Shown here: positions 1 through 8,276 of the stretch, piece by piece
How positions within the stretch are numbered: position 1 is the stretch's first letter
Layout of the letters: every line of letters starts with the position of its first letter
Assembly (NCBI GenBank): GCA_963733265.1
Contig: CAVTCF010000001.1
Span: forward strand, 124,001-188,000
Direction of reading: 5' to 3'
DNA length: 64,000 nt
Source of the DNA: PALSA-1006 sp963733265
GTDB lineage: Bacteria > Pseudomonadota > Gammaproteobacteria > Burkholderiales > Gallionellaceae
The notes under the pieces: model-generated
Seen by the model: the letters and a program-made list of their open reading frames with translations, nothing else
Told to the model about the DNA's origin: nothing
Databases searched by the model: none
Program-made: the position numbers and the translations under genes

Positions 1-7
1 ACGCCAA

Positions 8-673
8 ATGCCGGTTGTAGGAGTCGACAGTCATTTGCCTGCTGTGCAGCGTGAGTCGCTACTTCCCCAGGCCCTGCAACAGCGGTTTGCGAACCCGCCG
101 AACTGGACGCCGGAGGTTGTATTTGAAAAACGCTACTCCGACCAAACCGAGGCCACTAACGCATCGGTGCTTGTGCCCATCGTATTGGGTGGGCCGCTGA
201 ACAATCAGCCAACGGTCTTGCTCACCCAACGCACCGCACGCATGTCCACTCACGCCGGGCAAATCGCTTTTCCCGGCGGCAGGTCCGATCCCTCGGACGC
301 CGATGCTGCCGCTACCGCCTTGCGTGAAGCCCACGAGGAAGTCGGTTTGGAGCCAGAATTTGTGCAAGTGTTGGGGCAGTTGCCGACTTACTTAACGGGG
401 TCGGCATTTGTCATTACACCGGTTGTGGCACTGGTCCATCCGGGTTTTACGCTGGTGGCGAATCCAGTAGAAGTTGCGGAAATTTTTGAAGTACCGCTGG
501 ACTTTCTGATGGATCCATCGAATCACCGGCGTCACGAAGTTCCTTGGCGCGACACATCGCGTCAATGGTTCTCCATACCATATAACGATTTAGATACAGG
601 CAAGGAGCATTTCATCTGGGGTGCGACTGCGGGCATATTGCGCAACTTCTACCGATTTCTGGTTGCCTGCTAG
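8..673 (+). CDS. nudL: CoA pyrophosphatase-type Nudix hydrolase
   Basis: Predicted to cleave CoA and its derivatives into 3',5'-ADP and phosphopantetheine, a cytoplasmic CoA turnover or housecleaning step. The protein has 221 residues. The signature that sets this Nudix subfamily apart (LLTQR at about 71-75, GQIAFPGG at 84-91) is followed by the Nudix box ending in REAHEEVGL at 106-114, with the catalytic glutamates intact. The start lies 7 bases from the window edge and no ribosome binding site is visible, so the true start could lie further upstream. The stop is followed by about 150 bases without a gene. The family assignment is firm; the exact substrate is inferred from the family. Confidence 0.88.
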   Translation: MPVVGVDSHLPAVQRESLLPQALQQRFANPPNWTPEVVFEKRYSDQTEATNASVLVPIVLGGPLNNQPTVLLTQRTARMSTHAGQIAFPGGRSDPSDADAAATALREAHEEVGLEPEFVQVLGQLPTYLTGSAFVITPVVALVHPGFTLVANPVEVAEIFEVPLDFLMDPSNHRRHEVPWRDTSRQWFSIPYNDLDTGKEHFIWGATAGILRNFYRFLVAC

Positions 674-824
674 TACACGGCGACAAGCACCGCTACCACA
701 AGCTGTGACTGCAATAAGCAGGTAACCGAAGTGGTAAGGTCTAAGTCAATCAAAGCGAGGTGTAACTGAATCTTCATACAAATGATGCAAAATCCAGTTT
801 CATTGAAATTACGAGGCGACTCAA

Positions 825-1028
825 ATGGAACACATTTCAACTATTACATGCCCAGTTTGCAATTTCAAAAAAACAGAGGTGATGTTCGCAGATTACTCTC
901 AGCAATTCTACGAGTGTTCAAATTGCAAAGCGCTATTAAAAACAAAGACAGGCGATTGCTGCGTCTTTTGTAGTTATGGAAACATACAATGTTCCGAGAT
1001 TGAGCATGCAGACTATTGCAGTTATTAG
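825..1028 (+). CDS. Small GDCCVxC-motif cysteine-rich protein
   Basis: A 67-residue protein with three cysteine clusters: CPVC at 9-12, CSNC at 31-34 and GDCCVFC at 43-49. The last is the hallmark of a small family named for its GDCCVxC motif, in which one position is selenocysteine in some members. Here all positions are ordinary cysteine codons. The arrangement suggests metal binding or thiol chemistry; no biochemical role is known to me. The start is supported by a GAGG element at 813-816. The gene faces nrdA convergently, and the hairpin between them carries its U-tract on the nrdA strand. A longer overlapping frame from 782 looks like a shadow. Confidence 0.8.
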   Translation: MEHISTITCPVCNFKKTEVMFADYSQQFYECSNCKALLKTKTGDCCVFCSYGNIQCSEIEHADYCSY

Positions 1029-1043
1029 CATCAACAAATTATG

Positions 1044-1079
1044 AAATAAAAACGCCCCCGTTTTGTAAAAACGGAGGCG
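1044..1079 (-). terminator. Rho-independent terminator of nrdA
   Basis: Stem 1053-1064 / 1068-1079 (12 pairs with one C-A mismatch) with a 3-base loop. Read on the minus strand it is followed by GTTTTTATTT, so it fits the end of nrdA. It lies between the convergent genes nrdA and the GDCCVxC gene. Confidence 0.8.
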
Positions 1080-1105
1080 CAGGTAACTACAACGTAGAAT
1101 GAACT

Positions 1106-3982
1106 CTATTGGCAGGCTTCGCACTCAGGATTGTCAATCGAGCAAAACTTCGCTTCTTCAACAACGGGTGATGCCGAGATGTCTCCAGCGCTGCCGCTTG
1201 AAACGGCATTTAATGAACCCGCGCGGGAAGTTGATTTCTCAGCCGAGGTTGCGCCTAACGTACGCAAGTAGTAGGTGGTTTTAAGGCCGCGCAACCAAGC
1301 CAGTTTATAGGTTTCATCAAGCTTGCGACCGGAAACGCCAGACATATAGATATTGAGTGATTGCGCTTGGTCAATCCATTTCTGGCGACGGGCTGCTGCT
1401 TCAATCAACCACTTTGGTTCGACCTCAAACGCCGTTGCGTAGAGGCCGCGAATTTCAGCGGGGATGCGATCAATTTTGGCCAGGCTGCCGTCAAAGTATT
1501 TCAGATCGGCGATCATGACCTCGTCCCAAAGACCAATAGCCTTCAGATCCTTCACCAAGTGTTCATTGATGATAGTAAATTCACCGGACAAGTTCGATTT
1601 AACAAAAATGTTTTGGTAGGTGGGTTCGATACTGGCAGATACGCCGACGATATTGGAAATCGTCGCTGTGGGCGCAATCGCTACACAATTGGAATTGCGC
1701 ATTCCGTGCTGTTTGATGCGTGCGCGCAGTGCATTCCAGTCCAGCGTGACAGAGTCATCAAGTTCAACATAACCGCCACGGGAAGCACGCAACATCTCAA
1801 CAGTATCTTGCGGCAAGATTCCTTTGTCCCACAGGCTGCCGCGGTAACTGGAGTAACGACCACGTTCCTCGGCCAATTCAGTCGAAGCCAAATAGGCGAA
1901 GTAGCACACTGCTTCCATCGAACGATCGGCAAATTCAACTGCGACATCAGTAGAATAGGGAATACGCAATTCATGCAACGCATCCTGGAAGCCCATGATG
2001 CCCATCCCGACCGGGCGATGTTTCAGATTGGCATCGCGCGCTTTTTTAACCGCGTAATAATTAATGTCTATGACATTGTCCAGCATACGCATCGCAGTGC
2101 GTATTGTGCGCTGAAGTTTGTCATGATCCAACTGGCCAAATTTTTCATGCCCTTGAGGGTACAAATGCGCCGCCAGGTTGACGGAGCCTAGATTGCACAC
2201 GGCAATTTCAGTTTCAGAAGTGTTCAGCGTAATTTCCGTACACAAATTCGAGCTATGGACTACGCCAACGTGTTGCTGCGGGCTGCGAACATTGCAAGGG
2301 TCCTTAAAGGTAATCCAGGGATGCCCGGTTTCGAATAACATGGTTAGTATCTTGCGCCACAATCCGGCAGCAGGAACTTTGCGGAACAATTTGAGTTCGC
2401 CGCGAGCTGCCTTTTCTTCATAAGCAACGTAGGCCTGCTCAAATTCTGCGCCAAATTTATCATGCAGATCGGGGCAGTTCGATGGCGAAAATAACGTCCA
2501 GTCGCCACCTTCCATTACCCGCTTCATAAACAGATCGGGAATCCAGTTAGACGTGTTCATGTCATGCGTTCTGCGGCGATCATCACCGGTATTCTTGCGC
2601 AGTTCCAGAAACTCTTCGATATCCAGATGCCATGTTTCAAGGTAGGCACACACCGCGCCCTTGCGCTTACCACCCTGATTTACAGCCACGGCCGTATCAT
2701 TTACTACTTTTAGGAATGGAACCACGCCCTGAGATTTACCGTTGGTACCTTTAATGTGGCTGCCTAAAGCCCGCACATTTGTCCAATCGTTGCCCAAACC
2801 GCCGGCAAATTTTGAAAGCAACGCATTTTCTTTCAAAGCCTCATAAATGCCGTCCAAATCATCGGCAACAGTAGTCAGGTAGCACGAGGAAAGTTGCGGG
2901 CGACGAGTGCCTGAATTAAATAGTGTCGGAGTTGAACTCATAAAGTTAAAGCTGGAAAGCAAGCGATAAAACTCGATGGCTCGACCTTCGCGGTCAACTT
3001 CGTTTAGCGCGAGCCCCATTGCAACGCGCATGAAAAATGCCTGCGGAAGTTCAATGCGTTCTTCATTAATATGCAAGAAATAGCGGTCATACAAAGTTTG
3101 CAAACCCAAATAGTCAAATTGCAAATCACGGCTAGGGTCAAGCTCTTTGGCTAAACGCGGCAAATCAAATTGGGCCAGCTTTTCATCAAGCAACTCGGCG
3201 GCAATGCCGCGTTTGATAAATTTTGGAAAATATTCCGCATAACGCGCAGCCATTTCGGCCTGCGGTATTTCTTCACCCAGAATTTCGCAGCGAATATTAT
3301 TAAGCAACAGACGTGCTGTTACAAAGCCATAGGCAGGATCTTGTTCGATCAAAGAGCGCGCTGACAAAATGGCGCATTTCCTGACTTCCTCAACAGGTAC
3401 GCCGTCATATAGGTCTTTCAGGGTAGACTTGAGAATTTTGTCGGCATCAACGGCATTTCCCAAGCCGAGGCAGGCAGACTCAATCTGAGCAGACAAAACT
3501 GCAACATCCAATGGACGCAAAACACCGTTTTCTTTAACCTGCAAAACAAGGGTAGTTTCACTTTTCTTGGCCTTGCTGCGTTCCTGTGTGCGTTGTTCAC
3601 GATACAACACGTAAGAACGTGCTACATCATGTTCTCCCGAGCGCATCAGGGACAGCTCTACCTGATCTTGAATATCCTCGATGTGAAAAGTCCCGCCATG
3701 GGGTTGGCGACGTACCAGCGCGTTAACCACGTTGGCAGTCAACTGTTCTACAAGTTCGCGCACACGAGCCGAAGCTGCTCCTTGCCCGCCATTAACGGCC
3801 AGAAAAGCCTTGGTCATTGCAATGGAAACTTTGCCGGGTTCAAATGAAACAACCGAGCCATTGCGGCGAATCACTTTGTATTGGTCAAGAGAGATAACGG
3901 GATTCGATGAAACTGAAGTATCGGAATCTTGGCGCGGAGGTACAGAAAAAGAAGGTGACTGACCTTCTGAAGAAAGCAACAT
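1106..3982 (-). CDS. nrdA: Class I ribonucleoside-diphosphate reductase, alpha subunit
   Basis: Catalytic subunit that reduces ribonucleoside diphosphates to deoxyribonucleotides together with a beta subunit carrying the radical cofactor. The 958 residues begin with two consecutive ATP-cone domains (about 33-125 and 145-235), a layout known from Pseudomonas-type NrdA. The barrel follows, with active-site cysteines in SSCYLTT, NLCTEI and AVCNLGS. The C-terminal tail has the redox-active pair in CSIDNPECEACQ. No nrdB is adjacent: the next gene downstream is convergent and unrelated. Two NrdR boxes lie upstream, and a TATAAT-like -10 on the minus strand sits at 4001-3996. A GGGG element precedes the chosen ATG closely. 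Confidence 0.96.
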   Translation of the reverse strand: MLLSSEGQSPSFSVPPRQDSDTSVSSNPVISLDQYKVIRRNGSVVSFEPGKVSIAMTKAFLAVNGGQGAASARVRELVEQLTANVVNALVRRQPHGGTFHIEDIQDQVELSLMRSGEHDVARSYVLYREQRTQERSKAKKSETTLVLQVKENGVLRPLDVAVLSAQIESACLGLGNAVDADKILKSTLKDLYDGVPVEEVRKCAILSARSLIEQDPAYGFVTARLLLNNIRCEILGEEIPQAEMAARYAEYFPKFIKRGIAAELLDEKLAQFDLPRLAKELDPSRDLQFDYLGLQTLYDRYFLHINEERIELPQAFFMRVAMGLALNEVDREGRAIEFYRLLSSFNFMSSTPTLFNSGTRRPQLSSCYLTTVADDLDGIYEALKENALLSKFAGGLGNDWTNVRALGSHIKGTNGKSQGVVPFLKVVNDTAVAVNQGGKRKGAVCAYLETWHLDIEEFLELRKNTGDDRRRTHDMNTSNWIPDLFMKRVMEGGDWTLFSPSNCPDLHDKFGAEFEQAYVAYEEKAARGELKLFRKVPAAGLWRKILTMLFETGHPWITFKDPCNVRSPQQHVGVVHSSNLCTEITLNTSETEIAVCNLGSVNLAAHLYPQGHEKFGQLDHDKLQRTIRTAMRMLDNVIDINYYAVKKARDANLKHRPVGMGIMGFQDALHELRIPYSTDVAVEFADRSMEAVCYFAYLASTELAEERGRYSSYRGSLWDKGILPQDTVEMLRASRGGYVELDDSVTLDWNALRARIKQHGMRNSNCVAIAPTATISNIVGVSASIEPTYQNIFVKSNLSGEFTIINEHLVKDLKAIGLWDEVMIADLKYFDGSLAKIDRIPAEIRGLYATAFEVEPKWLIEAAARRQKWIDQAQSLNIYMSGVSGRKLDETYKLAWLRGLKTTYYLRTLGATSAEKSTSRAGSLNAVSSGSAGDISASPVVEEAKFCSIDNPECEACQ

Positions 3983-4054
3983 ACATACCCCTTATATTAT
4001 AGATTTAATGAGAGTCTATTAAGCTTGCGGGCGAAATAGTGAAAAAAAGTAAAA

Positions 4055-4101
4055 CCACTACATCTAGTGGCTCAACAGCAAATTTTTGCTAATTCTAGTG
4101 C
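4055..4101. promoter_or_regulatory. Tandem NrdR boxes upstream of nrdA
   Basis: Box 1 is CCACTACATCTAGTGG (4055-4070), a near-perfect palindrome matching the NrdR consensus core CWAtATaTWG. Box 2 is TTGCTAATTCTAGTGC (4086-4101), with the same CTA..T.TAGTG core. The two starts are exactly 31 bp apart, the three-helical-turn spacing typical of NrdR sites. They lie just upstream of the presumed nrdA promoter, so ATP/dATP-responsive repression by NrdR is likely. The nrdR gene itself is not in the window. Confidence 0.78.
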
Positions 4102-4195
4102 ATCGTTCGATTTATGCAAGTAGAATTTTGGCCTATATATACTTTTCTTTTGACTAAACAGAATGATGCAAAATGAAACTTAAATAGGTGGATTT

Positions 4196-4729
4196 TCAGA
4201 GTGATTTGAGGTATCGCGGCCAGTCGAAATACGGACCGGGATCGGTTTTTCGATCCGGGGCAACATCGGAATGCCCGACTATCCCGATAAAACGGTAGTT
4301 GCGTTGCAAGCGGCGGGTCAAGTAAGAAAGGCTGCGATATTGCGAATCTTCATAAGGCTCGAAATCGCTGCCTTCCATTTCAATACCAATCGAAAAGTCG
4401 TTGCAACGGCTGCGCCCTTGCCAAAGAGACAAGCCTGCATGCCAAGCGCGCTTAAAACAAGAAACGAATTGAACGATTTCACCCTTTCGCCGGATGAAAA
4501 AATGGGCAGAAACGTGGACGCCGCGAAGTTGTCCATAATACGGATGTTCTTCAGTGTTCAGCGTGTTGGTAAACAACTGCTCAACTCCGTTCCCGCCAAA
4601 CTCGCCGGGAGGCAAGCTGATACCATGAATTATCAACAAGCAAACGGGCGGATGCTGCGGACGGGAATCAAAATTAGGTGATACCACCCGACGCACTCCG
4701 CTGAACCAGCCTTGAGAATTCAGTTTCAA
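4196..4729 (-). CDS. ampD: 1,6-anhydro-N-acetylmuramyl-L-alanine amidase AmpD
   Basis: Cytoplasmic zinc amidase that removes the peptide from anhydromuropeptides imported during cell-wall recycling. The 177-residue protein has the normal length for AmpD. The zinc ligands are visible: His35 in LIIHGIS, His153 in GIVGHSDVAP and Asp163 in KTDPG. No signal peptide is present, which separates it from the periplasmic AmiD type. Its start overlaps the end of pilR by 4 bases (ATGA-type junction), so the two are translationally coupled. The muropeptide permease gene ampG occurs separately at 28957. The assignment is firm. Confidence 0.95.
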   Translation of the reverse strand: MKLNSQGWFSGVRRVVSPNFDSRPQHPPVCLLIIHGISLPPGEFGGNGVEQLFTNTLNTEEHPYYGQLRGVHVSAHFFIRRKGEIVQFVSCFKRAWHAGLSLWQGRSRCNDFSIGIEMEGSDFEPYEDSQYRSLSYLTRRLQRNYRFIGIVGHSDVAPDRKTDPGPYFDWPRYLKSL

Positions 4730-6099
4730 TCCGTACTATCCTTATCGGTAATGGATAAGCGCTCCATCCGATAACGTAACGCTCGGAAGGTTACCCCCAG
4801 TATCTTGGCGGCGGCGGTACGATTGAATCCGGTTTGGTCGAGCGCTTCCAATATGGCCTCGCGTTCCATGTGATCCAAATAATCGGTAAGCGGAAATTTG
4901 CTCGATCCTTCGGCATTGGTTTTTTTGCCAAAAGACTCAACTGGCACCAGTTGCAGGTCGGCCGAAACAATTTCAGAACCTGTGCGCAATGCCAAAGCGC
5001 GTTCGATAATGTTTTCAAGTTCCCGAACATTGCCGGGAAAATCATAGTTGATCAAAGCACGCAAAGCTTCGGCGGAAAAATTAACCGATGCTTGTCCATT
5101 ATTCAGTTTTTGCAAAATCTGAGTTGCAATTTCGCCAATATCATCACGCATCTCGCGTAGCGAAGGCATCTGCAATGAAATCACGTTTAGGCGGTAATAA
5201 AGATCCTGACGAAAGTTACCCTGTTGCACCCGTTCAGCCAAATTGTGGTGCGTCGCACTGATAATCCGCACGTCAACAGGCTCTTCTTCGGTCGAGCCGA
5301 CTTTGCGCACTCTTTTTTCCTGAATCACGCGCAAGAGTTTGACTTGCATGTTGATGGGCAAATCAGCCACCTCATCCAGCAAGAGAGTCCCGCCATTCGC
5401 GGCCTGAAAAAAACCGTCTCTATCTTTTTCCGCGCCGGTAAACGCACCTTTGCGGTAGCCGAAAAACTCACTTTCCATCAATGTTTCAGGAATGGCGCCA
5501 CAATTCACCGCGACAAAAGGTTGGTCATGACGCGCACTTTTTTCCACAATCAAGCGCGCAGCCAATTCTTTGCCGCTACCTGATTCGCCACTGACATGAA
5601 CCGGTGCCTGGCTGCGGGCGACACGTTCGATCAAATCACGTACGCGTTCAATTGCAGGTGAATGCCCCAGCAATATTCGTTCATTGTCGGCAACTACTCC
5701 GTGAACCTGCGGCAGCTTTAGTGCGGACTTAACCAGAGAGCGGAGCTGATCAAGTGCCACGGGTTTTGATAAATAATCAAACGCACCAGCTTTCAGCGCG
5801 GCGACAGCGTTTTCAGCATTGCCATGTGCGGTTATGACGGCTACCGGAATATCAAGATTGCGTTCGGCGATATAGCGTACCAATTCCAGGCCATCACCAT
5901 CAGGCATACGCATATCGGTCAGACATAGGTCGATGTCTGCACTATCCAATTGATGTTTCGCTTCTTTTACATTAGACGAGCGCCGAACCTCCAATCCCAT
6001 ACGTACCATAGCCAATTCGAGCAGCTCTAAAATATCCGGCTCATCATCGACCAAAAGAACTCTGGGGATTTGCGACTTAGTCCGTGTATCAGAACTCAT
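4726..6099 (-). CDS. pilR: NtrC-family response regulator PilR
   Basis: Sigma-54-dependent activator, expected to switch on type IV pilus genes such as pilA after phosphorylation by PilS. The 457 residues contain a receiver domain (phospho-acceptor Asp62 in CLTDMRMP), an AAA+ domain with Walker A GESGSGKE and the sigma-54 contact loop GAFTGA, and a C-terminal Fis-type helix-turn-helix (AAAKILGVTFRALRYRM). It overlaps pilS by 11 bases and ampD by 4, forming a pilS-pilR-ampD operon. PilR is chosen over NtrC because the partner kinase has many membrane segments and because a clear ntrBC pair exists at 57.7-60.2 kb. No pilus structural genes are in the window. Confidence 0.9.
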   Translation of the reverse strand: MSSDTRTKSQIPRVLLVDDEPDILELLELAMVRMGLEVRRSSNVKEAKHQLDSADIDLCLTDMRMPDGDGLELVRYIAERNLDIPVAVITAHGNAENAVAALKAGAFDYLSKPVALDQLRSLVKSALKLPQVHGVVADNERILLGHSPAIERVRDLIERVARSQAPVHVSGESGSGKELAARLIVEKSARHDQPFVAVNCGAIPETLMESEFFGYRKGAFTGAEKDRDGFFQAANGGTLLLDEVADLPINMQVKLLRVIQEKRVRKVGSTEEEPVDVRIISATHHNLAERVQQGNFRQDLYYRLNVISLQMPSLREMRDDIGEIATQILQKLNNGQASVNFSAEALRALINYDFPGNVRELENIIERALALRTGSEIVSADLQLVPVESFGKKTNAEGSSKFPLTDYLDHMEREAILEALDQTGFNRTAAAKILGVTFRALRYRMERLSITDKDSTD

Positions 6100-7720
6100 T
6101 ATTCACTCCAAATACTATGCGGAAACATGCCCCGCCTTCGGTCAGCGATCTATAACCTAAAGTCGCCCCATTTGCCTCGCACAATTCCCGACCTATATAC
6201 AGTCCGAGTCCGGTGCCCCCTGCATCCGTCGTAAAAAATGGCTCGAAAAGCTTGTGTGCTGTCTCCGCATTAACTCCCGGGCCGTCATCCATCACATCCA
6301 ATATAACCCGGGCCTCGTCAGATGAGCGCGATAGATGGAATTTCACACTCCCTTTATTATTCTGGCTATAACGTAATGCGTTTTGCCCAAGATTCCATAA
6401 CACTTGATCAAGATGACCACGATCAAAGCTGACTTTGCATTCTAACGGAGCGGCAATTTCAATGGTAGCAAGTGCTAACCGGTTGGCATGGCACAATTCT
6501 TCAGAAAATGCATGCAAGTGCTTTGACAGGTCGATCACTTCCGGATGGGCTCTGTCACGCCGATTTAACTGCATGACATCCTGGACGATGCGATTCAAAC
6601 GGGCGGCATTATCCAAAATGATCTGGGTAAGCCGCAACTGTGAGGGGTCGATCTGACCTTCGCGCAATAACTCGGCAGCATAGCTGATAGAAGATAACGG
6701 GTTGCGCACTTCGTGCGCGATATTGGCGGTGAGCCGGCCCAAGGCAGCAAGTTTTACTTGCTGGGCCTGATCCTGCACTCGCTGCATGTCTTCCAGCACG
6801 ATAACAGCTCCCCAGAAGCCTTGGCGCTGGACGGGCAAGAAACGAACTCTAACCATGCGATTTGTCGTTGGCAAACGCAAAACTTCATGCCCTAACGCTT
6901 TATTTTGGCGCCATGCGGCAAAAATCGTATTCAATATCGGGGAGCTCTCACCCAGATCAATGTTTTTTTCCAATGAAAAAGAATGTCCCAGCAATCTTTC
7001 CGCACTGGGATTGGATTGGCGAACGGCTCCGCGCTCGTCCACCACGAGCACGCCATCGGGCATATCCTGAATCATCAGCCGATTAGCCTCTGCCATATTG
7101 GATAAATCCACCCCCCGGCTAAAGGCAAGCCTTTCACTGGCAACTGCATATTTTGACAAAGTGTGCGATAACCATGCCACTGCAAAAAAAGCAGTACTTA
7201 AAATTCCCGCCTGCAAAAATTGAGCAAAAGGGGCGTCTTGAGTCAGCACTGAATAGGCATGTTCGAGCAGTATCGCAATACTGGCCAGGGCAGCATAAAA
7301 CAAAGTGATACGCCCGCGACTTATCAGCCCGGCGGCGGCCAAAGATACGAGCAGTAACATTCCAAGATTACTTTGGATGCCTCCGCTGAAATAGGACATG
7401 GTCGAAATAACGGCAATATCGGTTCCGACCTGAAAGGCAAGTTGCAAAGGGAAGGCGGGGTGTCTTAATTGAACGCCGACTAATGCGAACAGAGTCAAAA
7501 AAATGTAAACAATACATAGACGGTAAACCCACGCCTGCTCAATAGCATTAAGCGATATTGCTTGACCAAAGGCGACCGATAGCAACAGCAATAGTCCGCC
7601 GAGCATCAAACGATACAGGCCAAAGAAATACAGCGACCGCCAAAGATCCTCCATCGCCAATGGCGTAGCCACTTGCAATTTTGACAGGGGCCAGAAAGTT
7701 GAGGGCTGAATATCCCGCAT
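6089..7720 (-). CDS. pilS: Membrane sensor histidine kinase PilS
   Basis: Inner-membrane histidine kinase of the PilS type, 543 residues. The N-terminal third holds about six hydrophobic segments. A PAS domain (DGVLVVDERGAVRQSNPSAE) follows, then the dimerisation and phospho-acceptor region (ANIAHEVRNPLSS) and an ATPase domain with N, G1 and G2 boxes (LWNLGQNALRY, DDGPGVN, GGTGLGLYI). In the known system PilS senses PilA in the membrane and controls PilR. It sits between a small PP0621-type gene upstream and pilR downstream, with 5 bp and an 11-bp overlap respectively, so one transcript is likely. Confidence 0.92.
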   Translation of the reverse strand: MRDIQPSTFWPLSKLQVATPLAMEDLWRSLYFFGLYRLMLGGLLLLLSVAFGQAISLNAIEQAWVYRLCIVYIFLTLFALVGVQLRHPAFPLQLAFQVGTDIAVISTMSYFSGGIQSNLGMLLLVSLAAAGLISRGRITLFYAALASIAILLEHAYSVLTQDAPFAQFLQAGILSTAFFAVAWLSHTLSKYAVASERLAFSRGVDLSNMAEANRLMIQDMPDGVLVVDERGAVRQSNPSAERLLGHSFSLEKNIDLGESSPILNTIFAAWRQNKALGHEVLRLPTTNRMVRVRFLPVQRQGFWGAVIVLEDMQRVQDQAQQVKLAALGRLTANIAHEVRNPLSSISYAAELLREGQIDPSQLRLTQIILDNAARLNRIVQDVMQLNRRDRAHPEVIDLSKHLHAFSEELCHANRLALATIEIAAPLECKVSFDRGHLDQVLWNLGQNALRYSQNNKGSVKFHLSRSSDEARVILDVMDDGPGVNAETAHKLFEPFFTTDAGGTGLGLYIGRELCEANGATLGYRSLTEGGACFRIVFGVNNEF

Positions 7721-7725
7721 GGGGA

Positions 7726-7950
7726 TTATTTATTGCGCTCAGAGCGCTCACGCCGGTGCGCATCACTGCAAAAGAATTCACCGCCGGACAAAATACTTTC
7801 ACTTTTGGGCAGGTGGACGCCGCACTGGCTGCACCTGACCATATCCTCTGATGTTTCGGGTTTGGACTCTTGTGTTGGCTGCCTGCTGTAGGATTTAAGC
7901 AACCAGTAAACTACCGCAATCAAGGCAATAAAAAAAATTAGACGGCTCAT
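7726..7950 (-). CDS. PP0621-family small membrane protein
   Basis: A 74-residue protein with an N-terminal membrane segment (FFIALIAVVYWLL), a short linker and a C-terminal mini-domain with Cys residues in MVRCSQCG and FFCSDAHR. This is the layout of the PP0621 family, often found next to pilSR; its function is unknown. I chose the internal ATG at 7950 because GGAG lies 7 bases upstream of it, whereas the ATG at 7974 has no such signal. The cysteines and a histidine suggest metal binding in the cytoplasm. It is probably the first gene of the pilS-pilR-ampD operon. Confidence 0.8.
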   Translation of the reverse strand: MSRLIFFIALIAVVYWLLKSYSRQPTQESKPETSEDMVRCSQCGVHLPKSESILSGGEFFCSDAHRRERSERNK

Positions 7951-8107
7951 TTTGATACTCCAAAGTGTAAGCATCGTATTGTAGGTCGCTTTGATGTTCT
8001 CGTCATTGCCTATGAATTTTTAACCATGAACTAAGTTAAGCACGAAAAATTGCACTATTCCATATAGATAAGAAATAACATCTTAATAAATAGACTATTT
8101 CAACGTG

Positions 8108-8143
8108 AATGGCCTATATATTTTGAGAAATATATAGGCCATT
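8108..8143. repeat. Perfect 16-bp inverted repeat
   Basis: AATGGCCTATATATTT (8108-8123) and its exact reverse complement (8128-8143) are separated by TGAG. It lies about 160 bp upstream of the PP0621/pilS operon start and just upstream of a plus-strand transcript candidate. Without a U-tract it does not look like a terminator. It could be an operator or a stable RNA hairpin. The core GGCCTATATAT also occurs at about 4132-4142 upstream of nrdA. Confidence 0.6.
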
Positions 8144-8166
8144 TGGCATATATGCAGAAGTAAAAT

Positions 8167-8271
8167 TGCTCCGTAGAATCCGAAGTCGAGTGTTAGAGCT
8201 GCGAGTTTGCTAACTCGTCTTTTCTTACTCTCCTCCTATTCTGGGCAATCGCAAGGTTGCCCGTTTTTTTG
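8167..8271 (+). ncRNA. Candidate small RNA with anti-Shine-Dalgarno motif
   Basis: No reading frame is supported here, but the plus strand shows the order of parts seen in bacterial sRNAs. A hairpin (GCGAGTT 8201-8207 / AACTCGT 8212-8218, one G-U pair) is followed by a pyrimidine-rich single strand with CTCCTCC at 8230-8236, then a canonical terminator at 8243-8270. The terminator's U-tract is on the plus strand, so it does not belong to argH, which is read from the other side. CTCCTCC is complementary to Shine-Dalgarno sequences. The 5' end is uncertain: TAAAAT at 8161-8166 could be a -10 element, but no good -35 is visible. Confidence 0.45.
8243..8270 (+). terminator. Plus-strand rho-independent terminator
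   Basis: GGGCAA (8243-8248) pairs with TTGCCC (8257-8262), and G plus seven T residues follow (8263-8270). No plus-strand gene precedes it, which is the main reason for calling a small RNA here. Confidence 0.8.
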
Positions 8272-8276
8272 AATTC

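Noticed and set aside
781..4174. 13-bp repeat AATGATGCAAAAT at 781-793 and 4162-4174, flanking nrdA
   Set aside because: Two copies of an A/T-rich 13-mer at unrelated positions; probably chance.
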